A program made the translations under genes and the position numbers. Positions 6,782 through 16,189 of a DNA stretch of 54,179 nucleotides are shown one piece after another. The stretch spans positions 1 through 54,179 of the forward strand of contig NZ_MQMG01000020.1 in NCBI RefSeq assembly GCF_001908025.1. Direction: 5' to 3'. Numbering within the stretch: position 1 is the stretch's first letter; each line of letters starts with the position of its first letter. The notes beneath the pieces were generated by a model. That model had not been told where the DNA came from. It saw nothing but the letters and a program-made list of their open reading frames with translations, and did not search any database. The stretch comes from Geobacillus proteiniphilus. GTDB taxonomy: Bacteria; Bacillota; Bacilli; Bacillales; Anoxybacillaceae.

Positions 6782-9700
6782 CTATTTGATAAATTCCTCC
6801 ACAAGTTTGTAAATCAAATATTCAATTTCTTCTCTCGGAACTGTTCTTCCACCATTTGTAATGATACGATGAATATTTTGGTAAAGTGTTTTTGATTTCG
6901 GAGACAACTCTACTTTAGCGACCGCTTTTTCCCGACCACCAATTGACAATAAAATACTATCCTTAGAATGAGATGCACCATCAATTTGATCAAGCTCGTT
7001 TTTCATCTGCACTAAAAACATATCTGCCGTATTATCAGACCAATCCTCAAAAGGAACACCGACAAGACGATCAACTAATGTATCAAACCAGTCGGAAGAA
7101 TCTAGTATGGAAGTGAGTAGGGGATTTTGTTTTTTATCCAGAACGTTTTGTCTATTCGCCCACTCCACTAGTTCTTCATCTGTACTAACACCCAAAATTT
7201 GGAGCACAGTATGCTTAAATCTCTCTTTTTGTGACGTACAATATTCTTCTAGCTTCCTCGCATGATTTTTCAACAATCCCGGGTTATCCCCATATACACT
7301 TGCAAGCTCTTCTAAAGCTTTGTTCGGATTAACCTCTACTTTCCTTATCATTGTTTTTAAACGGAGGAGTTGTTCATCCATTCTTCCGCTAATCTGTGTA
7401 AATCTCGGCAAAGAGCGTAGCCATTTTAATATTAAATTTGCTGCCCTTAAATGTCTGGGCATCGAGTTCTCTAACCCATATTGTAGAAAAATTTCTTCAA
7501 TTTGTACAAAGAGATTTTCGTATTCTGTTCCGAACTCATAATAAATGTACTGATACTGATCAGCCTCTTCAAACATGCTAAAGAGTTTCTCACCGTTAAT
7601 CTCAGGTACATACATATTATTTCGATAAAACGACAAACAATCCCATTTATCTCTAAGCAAGCTGACAAAATAGATAGGGATAAGTGGCTCCCTTACTCCA
7701 AAAGGCGGATTGCTAAAAATGTTTTTAAATGACTGCAGCGAACCTATAGGCTCTTCATTTACTAATTGTACTAGTTTATTCCTCATTAATCTAAAGTTTT
7801 GGTCCGAAATCTCATCTAGTTTTGTAATATCTAAATTATTATTTTTAAAAATTGTTGCATAAAGCAAATAGTCCGGTCCATTTCCTTTGATATTGAATTG
7901 GGGGGAGTCCCAGTATCTTAATATATGATCAATAACATTGCATCCTGCCTTAAACTGAACGCGATTTACCGTTCTTCGATTATAAGAATCATTTCTCACT
8001 TCTGGAGTCAATGGATAAAGCTCCATCATTATGTCTGACAATATTTTTTCCAAGACGAATTCATTTGGTATGTAGCGTATCTCACCGCCTACAATCCATA
8101 CTAAATCTTCATTAAAATTAATATATCGAGATAGGAATTTTCGAATAACAAACGCTGTTTCTTCTTTCTTTAAAATCAGTTCGTTTTTGAGATTCGGATC
8201 CGTTTTCAGTAATTCTTTATCCTTCAAAAGAATATTGTCAATGAGCTCAAAAACCTCAACATGATTTTCTAATGATCTATCATCAAAGTTCGGTACACAA
8301 TATAAGCGATCTGGATCCCTACGCATTTGCAGTGTTTTAATCACTTTATCCTTGTCATTCTTATCATCCAATAAAACTAAATAAATCATCGCATCTGCTT
8401 TGCTATTTATAGAGACGGCTGGTAAATCTCCTGTTAAAATGTCAGAACTAAATAATAAACGTACTGAAGCAAATCGCGTCATACTTTTCACATCATTATA
8501 TTCATTGGCTAAATAAAACTTCTTTTCAAGATGCTCTTCGAGAATCTCTAGTTTTCTATCCTTTTTTAAATAAAATCCTTTTATTTTCTCTTCGATAATT
8601 TCTCCAACATCTACCCCACTTCCTTCAAATAGCTCCCAATACCCTAAAATGCTGTTAAATCTTATCACCTTATTATTTGCTAGCTTATTTAAGACATCTT
8701 CTGTTTCATCCTCATCACTGTCTAAGGCAAATGCAATTAAATCCGTGGTCAAGGGATATGTAGCTTGGAATCCGGCAATATTCCATAAAGTTACAAATTT
8801 CAGCACTGCTAAATGCTTATTATCAAGATGTGGGGTTTTCTTTATTATTTTTTGATATGTTCCTAACTCCTCAAAGCCTTCTTCCAAATCTAATTCTTCT
8901 ACATTTGGAAAGAAATAATCAAACAAATGCGCTGCTGTATAGACCTCTTCCTCTTTTTTTGTAACAAAATACATCAATCCCCCAACCTGACGACTTTCCA
9001 AAAAAGTAAATAACGTTCTCTCGTTTTGGCCAAATAAACTAGATACATTTGGCAGCAAAGCCAATGCTACTGGGTTCATTGGATATGTTCCCTCAACTAC
9101 CAGTCGTTCTATTTCTACTTGGTTAAACTCAGGAAAAAGAGGGAACTTACGCAAATAATTGATATATTTTGTTTTCCTATTCTCGCTTATATTCCCTCTC
9201 CCATACAGTTCATTAATGATATGTTGAATGAGTCGAATATAAGTTGCCCCGTCACTTTCAATATGATATATGTTGTAACGTTTCTCAATGCGTTGAAACT
9301 CATTGTGGTATTCTTCGCTATATTTCAAGAAGTAATGGCGCAGATTTTTATGAGTAATGTACATAATATGGAAGTTATCACTTCCGTGATCTGCTAGCTC
9401 AGCCAAATCCTGAATGTCTTGCATCGTCTGATAAATTTGGTTTACATGGATATTTTGCAAAAACCGTCCAAATTCATCGTATACAATGAAAAGACCTATA
9501 CGTTGTTTGCTTAATTCATTTAAAATATATTGAACTTGAAAAATAAATTCTTCTTCAAAATCAAATACAAGTTCTGCTCCAGAGGTTAGTGCAGGATAAA
9601 TATCTTGAAACCATTTAATTTCTTTTTCATTGTAATTTAATATTTCTATCCGCCAAATCTCTAAATCTTTTTTCTTATCATTGAGCATTTGTAGAAACTT

Positions 9701-10183
9701 TTTATATGTCTGCTTGTACTCCTTCTCCCACGTATCAATGGTTCCTAGAATGCGGCTGACAACTCCAGGAGCAACAATCGGAATACGATTCTGTTTTAAG
9801 ACCCTCATAATTGACGACAAAATAGCTTGACGGAAGTTTCCTTCATATCCATTTAAAATAACGGGTAAATAGCGATATGAGTGATAGTGTACATTGCCCA
9901 GCTCATTATAAATCTCATCATCCACTTGGTTAAATTTTTTTCTCAAAATATTAAATGCAGCTGGATCTACGTTTTTTGAAACAATGCCTGCAATAATAGT
10001 ACCCAAAAGAGATTTACCCGTCCCGTACGGTCCCACTACGATATGAGCTCTAGACTCTTTGTAATTGATCCCTCTCAATACCCCTCTTAGTACTTCCGCA
10101 TGTGACGGGGTAGGCATATATCTCTCGAAATATTCAAGCTTGCCTAAGTCGAACCTAATGTTGATGCTTGATTTAAAAGTCAT
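6782..10183 (-). CDS. sspC: Large P-loop ATPase, SspC-like component of DNA phosphorothioation
   Basis: The 1133-residue protein has Walker A GPYGTGKS (51-58) and Walker B LFIVYDEFGRF (about 231-241). A long helical region follows, with several basic and aromatic segments and no recognisable nuclease motif. The N-terminal phrase placing the Walker A after PTPSHAEVLRGVL is shared with ATPases of DNA modification systems. Its ATG overlaps the sspB stop by 4 bp (ATGA), and sspD follows after 5 bp, so the three are translationally coupled. In SspABCD systems the C component is the ATPase that drives the modification step (established for the family; assigned here by context and domain type). A PglY/BrxC ATPase of a BREX system was considered, but no methyltransferase, PglZ or Lon gene is present. 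Confidence 0.7.
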   Translation of the reverse strand: MTFKSSINIRFDLGKLEYFERYMPTPSHAEVLRGVLRGINYKESRAHIVVGPYGTGKSLLGTIIAGIVSKNVDPAAFNILRKKFNQVDDEIYNELGNVHYHSYRYLPVILNGYEGNFRQAILSSIMRVLKQNRIPIVAPGVVSRILGTIDTWEKEYKQTYKKFLQMLNDKKKDLEIWRIEILNYNEKEIKWFQDIYPALTSGAELVFDFEEEFIFQVQYILNELSKQRIGLFIVYDEFGRFLQNIHVNQIYQTMQDIQDLAELADHGSDNFHIMYITHKNLRHYFLKYSEEYHNEFQRIEKRYNIYHIESDGATYIRLIQHIINELYGRGNISENRKTKYINYLRKFPLFPEFNQVEIERLVVEGTYPMNPVALALLPNVSSLFGQNERTLFTFLESRQVGGLMYFVTKKEEEVYTAAHLFDYFFPNVEELDLEEGFEELGTYQKIIKKTPHLDNKHLAVLKFVTLWNIAGFQATYPLTTDLIAFALDSDEDETEDVLNKLANNKVIRFNSILGYWELFEGSGVDVGEIIEEKIKGFYLKKDRKLEILEEHLEKKFYLANEYNDVKSMTRFASVRLLFSSDILTGDLPAVSINSKADAMIYLVLLDDKNDKDKVIKTLQMRRDPDRLYCVPNFDDRSLENHVEVFELIDNILLKDKELLKTDPNLKNELILKKEETAFVIRKFLSRYINFNEDLVWIVGGEIRYIPNEFVLEKILSDIMMELYPLTPEVRNDSYNRRTVNRVQFKAGCNVIDHILRYWDSPQFNIKGNGPDYLLYATIFKNNNLDITKLDEISDQNFRLMRNKLVQLVNEEPIGSLQSFKNIFSNPPFGVREPLIPIYFVSLLRDKWDCLSFYRNNMYVPEINGEKLFSMFEEADQYQYIYYEFGTEYENLFVQIEEIFLQYGLENSMPRHLRAANLILKWLRSLPRFTQISGRMDEQLLRLKTMIRKVEVNPNKALEELASVYGDNPGLLKNHARKLEEYCTSQKERFKHTVLQILGVSTDEELVEWANRQNVLDKKQNPLLTSILDSSDWFDTLVDRLVGVPFEDWSDNTADMFLVQMKNELDQIDGASHSKDSILLSIGGREKAVAKVELSPKSKTLYQNIHRIITNGGRTVPREEIEYLIYKLVEEFIK

Positions 10184-11058
10184 ACTAAACTCTCAACCTT
10201 TCTCGCATATTCGAATTGCAAATATTCAATTGGAGAAATATCTGGAAGTTTAACCGTGTCCAAATTATTTGTCCTGGTAAATGAAATAGGATATACAGAT
10301 CGATTCGCAAGCAACTCCAATGCATTCACAACACTAGAGCGATCCATGTTAAAAATCTTTCCCCATAATCCTTTTTCGTTTGCAATCTCGTCTACCGAAA
10401 CAGTATCTATTCCCTTTCTTACCTTATAGTCTAATAAAGAATACATTAAGGCAGTAATTCCTATATCATCTATACCAGGAACTTTTTTGTAAATTATATT
10501 GTTATTTTCCTCGATTAACCCTATCTTATGTATAGGACTATGTATCACTTCCTCAGGATCGAAGGTCGAGTGTCCAGCCGTATAAAGTTTTAGCAGACAC
10601 TCTATATCTCTCTTTAGTGATTTTATAGACACTTCCCTTGTTTCCTGTTCATTTACCCAGTAAACAAATGACTGAAGCAATTCATCCTTTGAAACAACCT
10701 GCTGAGGAAATATGTTAAAAAACCAATACCAAGCAGTCGCCGGTTCTTTTTCTTTTGTCATTTCATAGTGCAGGATGGATGCCGTTTCGTTAAATCTCAC
10801 AAACCGATCAAATTTATAAATTACTTCCCCTAGAGGGGTTATATAATGCACCCTTTTCTGATCTTTATCCACTTTTTCCTCAACCACACGAGTAGCAATA
10901 ACCCAGAAACGTAATGATTGTAGCATATTTTTTCCTAAACCGACTTTTTCAAATGAATCCTTGTTATAAAAGAAACGTTTATCTTCTAATAAATAGCGAA
11001 GAGCTTTACTTAGCCAACGATCTCGTAAATAAAAGCTTTGATGTTGACCATATGCCAA
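10180..11058 (-). CDS. sspB: DUF4007-family protein, SspB-like component of DNA phosphorothioation
   Basis: The 292-residue protein opens with AYGQHQSFYLRDRWLSK, the hallmark start of DUF4007 proteins. From memory, SspB of the SspABCD system belongs to this family and has DNA-nicking activity. The rest looks like several winged-helix-type segments (for example VSVDEIANEKGLWGKIF near residue 220), consistent with a DNA-binding role. The start is TTG at 11058, with AGGTGA 7 bp upstream. The stop overlaps the sspC start by 4 bp. It is separated from dptH upstream by 85 bp that include a strong terminator hairpin, so it may head its own transcription unit; a weak promoter-like TGGACA-17-TACGAG occurs in that gap. 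Confidence 0.72.
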   Translation of the reverse strand: MAYGQHQSFYLRDRWLSKALRYLLEDKRFFYNKDSFEKVGLGKNMLQSLRFWVIATRVVEEKVDKDQKRVHYITPLGEVIYKFDRFVRFNETASILHYEMTKEKEPATAWYWFFNIFPQQVVSKDELLQSFVYWVNEQETREVSIKSLKRDIECLLKLYTAGHSTFDPEEVIHSPIHKIGLIEENNNIIYKKVPGIDDIGITALMYSLLDYKVRKGIDTVSVDEIANEKGLWGKIFNMDRSSVVNALELLANRSVYPISFTRTNNLDTVKLPDISPIEYLQFEYARKVESLV

Positions 11059-11121
11059 CTTTAATCACCTCGTAACATTAATGGAACGACTTGTCCAGCA
11101 GTGCTGAAAATCGAAAAAGAG

Positions 11122-11151
11122 GCATCTAGATACAGGATTGTATCTAGATGC
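11122..11151 (-). terminator. Terminator between restriction (dptFGH) and modification (sspBCD) genes
   Basis: A perfect 12-bp stem GCATCTAGATAC/GTATCTAGATGC (11122-11133 with 11140-11151), loop of 6, is followed on the minus strand by CTCTTTTTCG. The dptH stop codon (11144-11146) lies inside the stem. It can uncouple the amounts of the two gene sets. Confidence 0.8.
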
Positions 11152-14100
11152 TATATATTTCTTGCTCAAAATATTTTAGCAGGGCCCTTTTAACTTCAGG
11201 TGTGAGGAACGGACTTTTACCACGAACAACCCCATCTGAACCAACCTTTGCCAAGAAATCCCCTTTACCTCCTAATCTCTCCGCACCTTCTTGTTCAAGA
11301 ATGACATGAGATGCCACGCTATCTGCTGCTTTTAATGCCAGTCTTCCCGGCAAATTCGCACGTATTTTTGTATTGACAATTTCAGCTTTAGGATATTGTG
11401 TACAAATAATTAGATGTATTCCTGCCGCCCTTGCCTTTTGACCTAGCCTTTGTATCGCCGTTTCAACCCGTTTTGCAGTCTCTTTATCCTGACTCATAAA
11501 ATCAGCAAACTCATCAAACACAACCACTATTCTAGGCATACTTTTTCCAGTCAAACCGATAAACTCTTCCAAATTGCTCACATACTCCTTATTCATGACG
11601 GCATACCGTTGATCCATTTCCTCAACTAGCTCTTCTAATGCCTGAACAGCTTCCTCTATCTGAGTAATAACTTTACGGGTATGTGATTTTCCTTCATAGA
11701 AGTTAAATTCCACTTGCTTCGGATCAATAAAAATGAATTGAACATCTTTGCTACTGTATAAACACATAATACTAAGAATAATAGAATTAAGTGTCACACT
11801 TTTACCACTCCCGGTTGTTCCACCAACGAGCAGGTGTGGTGACACGGGGTTAGCTAAGTCTATGCTTACCACGTTATTTAATGGATCAAGGCCTAATGGT
11901 GCAATCAAGTTCGTTCGTGTGATTTTTTCGCTAAGTTGATCCCTAACTAGTCTCATGAACTTTTCAAAGTAAATAATTTCAGGATCGTCTCTTATAACAT
12001 CCATATAAACACCATTTTTGTCAATAGCAAAAGTTGGTTCATTGTTTAACCCTAACCATATTTGAATGTCCTGAGAACGAGATACAACTTTTTTCACTGA
12101 AACATCGCCTGGAATATTCAAATAAAACCTAATTACACTTGATCCTACTATACTCTTTTTAATTTTAACATCTAAGCCGTTTTTTAGGAAATTACGCACC
12201 AAATTTTTCTCTAATTCATGCAATATCTCTGTGTAGTCTTGCGAAATACTTGTGTGGTTCAGTTGAATCCCTCTTAACGCTATAAGCTCTGGATAATCAC
12301 CTAATGTAACATTATCACTCTCTTTATCCTTCCCGTTATCTTCCCCATTATCTTCCCTGTTATAGTCGTCCACTGCTTGCTTGTTTTCTTCTTCATTCCC
12401 TATTTCCTTATCACTAATAACTTTTGTTTTGTCTGTATCCACAACAATTGGCAGCTGTGCAGCCAACTCATCATCCTCTTCCAAAAGCTCGTCATAAGAA
12501 GGAATTTGTTGCTCATCAGCCCCCAATTGTTCGAGTATATAATGACGTCCGTAAATATAATTGTAGTAACTATCGCCAATGATATCAACGTAAACCCCTT
12601 TTTCCACTTCTTTGAACTCTCGATCAGTTAAGTTGGACGTATAGCAATAAACATCAATGGAAGCTGAAACATTCACTTCTATATCCTGTGCTCGAGTATT
12701 TTGCATGTCTTTTAAAAGTTCAACCTCGAACGGCAAATAAGCCTGTTTTTCCACTAGATAATGCACTAGCTCACTTTTCCAATATTCTGCATCAGCGTGA
12801 TTATCAGCGAATGAAAAACGTTGTTTGTACTCTTTCAATCCGACATCGACTTGCTTGATAGCATCTATTCTTTCCCTATCTAAAATATGATGGTTTACGA
12901 ACTTGAGTTCTATTAATTCAAAATCGATGACTAGTCGGCCATTCCTCTTATAAATGACAGAACGTACAAGATCAGGTCTTCTTGTATTCGCCGAAAACCA
13001 TGGCAACTCATCACACCACGACCAAACAGTCAATGAATTTTCTTTGCAGTCCATTTGATCTTTCCGTTTAGTGGTCAAATAAGTGGCTAGCATCTCATGA
13101 GCATACTTTCCCGGACCAATTACTTTTAGAACTAATGCTCCGGAAATATCTTTTACCTTGTCTACCGCCTCGATAACAGCTTCTCGTTGAACTTGGCTGT
13201 TTTTCAAAATATCTGCCAGCTTACGATGCAATCGGTCATAGTAAGCATAATCTTGGGTTTGATGGCTTAACTTTCTTATATATTTGGATGAAGACAAAAT
13301 AAGCTTAAAATTTTTATTTTTCCCTGCTTTTGACTTATATTGAATGATTTGTGCTCTTGAAGAAATTTTTTGTAATAAAGATTTATCCAAGAAACGGTCC
13401 ATAATCATAACCCAGTTAAAGTGTTCATGAATAAAGTCAACCAAAGAACCACTGAAATGATTAGGAGAAATGGTTACGTTCAGTAAGTAAAGTTCATCCT
13501 CATTGGGCATAGATTTACTATAAATAATATACTGCATTTGATAAAAATACTGAAGCGTTCTTGGCAAACTATTACTTACATAAGGAATACGTTTTAACGC
13601 TTCTTGAACAGACAGTGGTTCTTTATAAGGTTCGCTGAACCAGTCATTGCTCAGTAAAGGGTTAACCTTATTAAAATTATATTTAACCTGCCCATTTTGC
13701 CCAAAGTAATCCATCAATACTACTAAATCTGTATCTATCATTTGTTCACGGACTTGAGTTGAGATTTCATCAATATCTGCCCCGTTAATCACATTAACCT
13801 CTAATTTAGGGAACATCATATTAAAAGAAGGATTTTTATATTCTTCTCTTAACTCAATCCAATTATTCAATTCTTTATGCAACTGGGCGGCATGAACACT
13901 ATGAACTGTCAACTTTAATTTTGTTAAGCTCGGAACGCGCTTAACCAGCTCATCAATCGATCGAATAACAACGTCAGCACTTTGACAATACAAAAACAGC
14001 AAATCAAGACCATCTCTTGCGTAAGGGTATACTTCTAAGTAGTTTTTTACAACATTAACCAATTCCGAAGACAACTCTTTAGATAAATGAATACTGGAAT

Positions 14101-16189
14101 TCGTTGCGTGCGTATTTAAAACAAACCATCCGTTTCCAAAGTTTTCATGGTTCGCTATTAAGTAAGTCTCTTCATCTTCGTTAAGCATATAACGCGGAGC
14201 CAGATGAGAATACTTATCTATAGTAAAAACTAAATAATCATCTACTTTATAAACCTCAAGGTTATTATTGCTTGCTCTTTGAATCCAATCTTCAATGCAG
14301 CTATTTATTGACTGAAGTCGACGCAAATAGCTCAACAGTCGAATTGGATTAAATACAGTGACAACTCTTTCAATAGGAGCCGCTAAAGTTTTCTCATCTA
14401 TAGAATCAAACATATCAATAGTTCCAATATAATGTAACGCCTTATAAATAAGTTTTGCGACATTGACAGAGGAATATATATTAGATAATAAACGGCCTAA
14501 TATCTCGTCCAACTCATCGGGATTTATGCTACACACCCCGTTTATCAAAACATTTTTTAATAACAAACAATAGTCATCGATAAATGAGTTCCACTTTTCA
14601 AAGTGTAATTCTATTCCTTCCATTTTGGAAATTAAATAATATTTTATATTATCGCCTACCAACTCCCTCACATCTACCTTATCAACCCTATGCTGGAAAT
14701 AATTTTTTATATAGGGCAATATTCCTTGGTTAATTTCATCAATCAACGAGTAGATAATATTATCTGCGAAGTTAAGAAGCTTAAATTTGTTTTTCCCTAA
14801 TACAGTGCTATCATGGATAAATTCCAACTCAAAGGTAATTCCTTCATTTTTTACAGTTTCATCACATTCTACAGGTATGCTTTCCTCATGGAACTTTATA
14901 ATAGGAACAATGCTGGATAAGCCCTTGAAATATATATTTAACAACTGTTTCTCTTTTTCATTCACCTTGGAAGTGACGACCCTCAATTGAAAATGTGCTT
15001 CTTTGATATTTGACCGTTGCAAATTATCATTTGAATAGTACTCATCTATTAATAAAAATGATTCATATAAAAGTGCTTTATGAATATCATCATATTCAGC
15101 AGGGTGACGCAATTTTTCAATTAACCGATTAATCCGTTTAACTATTGCCGGCGAGGAAATCTCCTTTTCGTACTTGTCTAAGAACTCCTGAATATCGTCA
15201 GGATCTTCTTCCCTGCGAATAGCTTCAATTCCCCATTCAATTTCTTTCTTCTCTTGATCCGTTTTGTTGTGTATGCTAATAGCCTCACTAACCTTTTCAG
15301 CTAAACTTTGATTAACCTTAAAATTAAAGATCTGTTCAATAATCTCAAATTCGTACTTAAGAAATTCCCTATTGCCTGTTTGAATAAACTGCATCGCTTC
15401 TTTTCGAAAAATATCCGGTTCAACCTCGTTCCATAGCTCGCTTACCCAGTTTTGTTTCTCCTCATATTCTAGAAATGAATCAAGTTTTTCAAGGAGCTTT
15501 TCCCCATCCAGCAATGATGTTCCTTTTTGCAGATTGGCCAACATATAGTTACTTTTTAAACGTTTTGTATGGTTATTCCCGATTTTTAATTTAGAATCCC
15601 TAAAAAAACCCAATGAAGGCAAATGCTTTTGGATTCTATGTGTGATGGTTAACATATTTTCATGTGTAATCGCTACAAGAAATTGCAACAATATTCGCAG
15701 CTGGGGATCAGTTACGTCCCGAACCATCTCCAGAAATACTTTCAACTCCTCGATTTCATCCGAAGCAAAACGAAATTCCTGAACCAATAATTCGTAAAGT
15801 ATACTAAGCCCTTTTGGAGATAACAAATATGATTCATCAATAGCAAACAAGTTTTCCAAACTTTGCGCTTCCGTAGTCATTTCATTAATGATTAACACTA
15901 GCGCTTGGTTGTCCTTAATATTATTTCTCAACCACGTACTCGTTTCATGGTCACGAAATTTGTACTCCTCAAATCCAGGAACAGAGGCAATAGTACGTAT
16001 GATCGGTTCATAATATTTCTTAAATACATCTAAATTGCTATTCAATTCATTCAAAACAAAATGTACATCTTTGCCCGAAAAACCACTAAGCTTAATAAAA
16101 AGTTTCTTTGCATTATCCTTCTGTTTTTTTAAATGTTCTAAAATAGTAAGGTTAATCCACTTAGCCAAAAATTGCTCGCTTGTTATCAT
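11144..16189 (-). CDS. dptH: FtsK/HerA-type translocase, DptH/SspH-like restriction component
   Basis: This very large 1681-residue protein ends in an FtsK/HerA-like ATPase: Walker A GGTTGSGKS at about 1456-1464, Walker B IVVVFDEFADF at about 1553-1563, and a later RAAGIHLIICTQYP sensor segment. The long N-terminal part is mostly helical, with no membrane segments, so it is a cytosolic DNA motor rather than a divisome FtsK. A DNA phosphorothioation-dependent restriction protein DptH has this design. A possible PD-(D/E)xK nuclease core is visible in the middle: Asp1073 (RPDLV), then Glu1094-Leu-Lys1096 (IELKF). The ATG overlaps the dptG stop by 4 bp and follows AAGGTGG. Residues about 1270-1300 form a charged Glu/Asp/Asn-rich linker. 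An SspH-named homologue in SspFGH systems is the same type; it is unrelated to spore protein SspH. Confidence 0.75.
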   Translation of the reverse strand: MITSEQFLAKWINLTILEHLKKQKDNAKKLFIKLSGFSGKDVHFVLNELNSNLDVFKKYYEPIIRTIASVPGFEEYKFRDHETSTWLRNNIKDNQALVLIINEMTTEAQSLENLFAIDESYLLSPKGLSILYELLVQEFRFASDEIEELKVFLEMVRDVTDPQLRILLQFLVAITHENMLTITHRIQKHLPSLGFFRDSKLKIGNNHTKRLKSNYMLANLQKGTSLLDGEKLLEKLDSFLEYEEKQNWVSELWNEVEPDIFRKEAMQFIQTGNREFLKYEFEIIEQIFNFKVNQSLAEKVSEAISIHNKTDQEKKEIEWGIEAIRREEDPDDIQEFLDKYEKEISSPAIVKRINRLIEKLRHPAEYDDIHKALLYESFLLIDEYYSNDNLQRSNIKEAHFQLRVVTSKVNEKEKQLLNIYFKGLSSIVPIIKFHEESIPVECDETVKNEGITFELEFIHDSTVLGKNKFKLLNFADNIIYSLIDEINQGILPYIKNYFQHRVDKVDVRELVGDNIKYYLISKMEGIELHFEKWNSFIDDYCLLLKNVLINGVCSINPDELDEILGRLLSNIYSSVNVAKLIYKALHYIGTIDMFDSIDEKTLAAPIERVVTVFNPIRLLSYLRRLQSINSCIEDWIQRASNNNLEVYKVDDYLVFTIDKYSHLAPRYMLNEDEETYLIANHENFGNGWFVLNTHATNSSIHLSKELSSELVNVVKNYLEVYPYARDGLDLLFLYCQSADVVIRSIDELVKRVPSLTKLKLTVHSVHAAQLHKELNNWIELREEYKNPSFNMMFPKLEVNVINGADIDEISTQVREQMIDTDLVVLMDYFGQNGQVKYNFNKVNPLLSNDWFSEPYKEPLSVQEALKRIPYVSNSLPRTLQYFYQMQYIIYSKSMPNEDELYLLNVTISPNHFSGSLVDFIHEHFNWVMIMDRFLDKSLLQKISSRAQIIQYKSKAGKNKNFKLILSSSKYIRKLSHQTQDYAYYDRLHRKLADILKNSQVQREAVIEAVDKVKDISGALVLKVIGPGKYAHEMLATYLTTKRKDQMDCKENSLTVWSWCDELPWFSANTRRPDLVRSVIYKRNGRLVIDFELIELKFVNHHILDRERIDAIKQVDVGLKEYKQRFSFADNHADAEYWKSELVHYLVEKQAYLPFEVELLKDMQNTRAQDIEVNVSASIDVYCYTSNLTDREFKEVEKGVYVDIIGDSYYNYIYGRHYILEQLGADEQQIPSYDELLEEDDELAAQLPIVVDTDKTKVISDKEIGNEEENKQAVDDYNREDNGEDNGKDKESDNVTLGDYPELIALRGIQLNHTSISQDYTEILHELEKNLVRNFLKNGLDVKIKKSIVGSSVIRFYLNIPGDVSVKKVVSRSQDIQIWLGLNNEPTFAIDKNGVYMDVIRDDPEIIYFEKFMRLVRDQLSEKITRTNLIAPLGLDPLNNVVSIDLANPVSPHLLVGGTTGSGKSVTLNSIILSIMCLYSSKDVQFIFIDPKQVEFNFYEGKSHTRKVITQIEEAVQALEELVEEMDQRYAVMNKEYVSNLEEFIGLTGKSMPRIVVVFDEFADFMSQDKETAKRVETAIQRLGQKARAAGIHLIICTQYPKAEIVNTKIRANLPGRLALKAADSVASHVILEQEGAERLGGKGDFLAKVGSDGVVRGKSPFLTPEVKRALLKYFEQEIYSI

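Noticed and set aside
6782-10183. BREX (PglY/BrxC) assignment for the 1133-residue ATPase
   Set aside because: No PglX methyltransferase, PglZ or BrxA/BrxB gene is present; DUF4007 and the PP-loop protein next to it fit SspBCD better.
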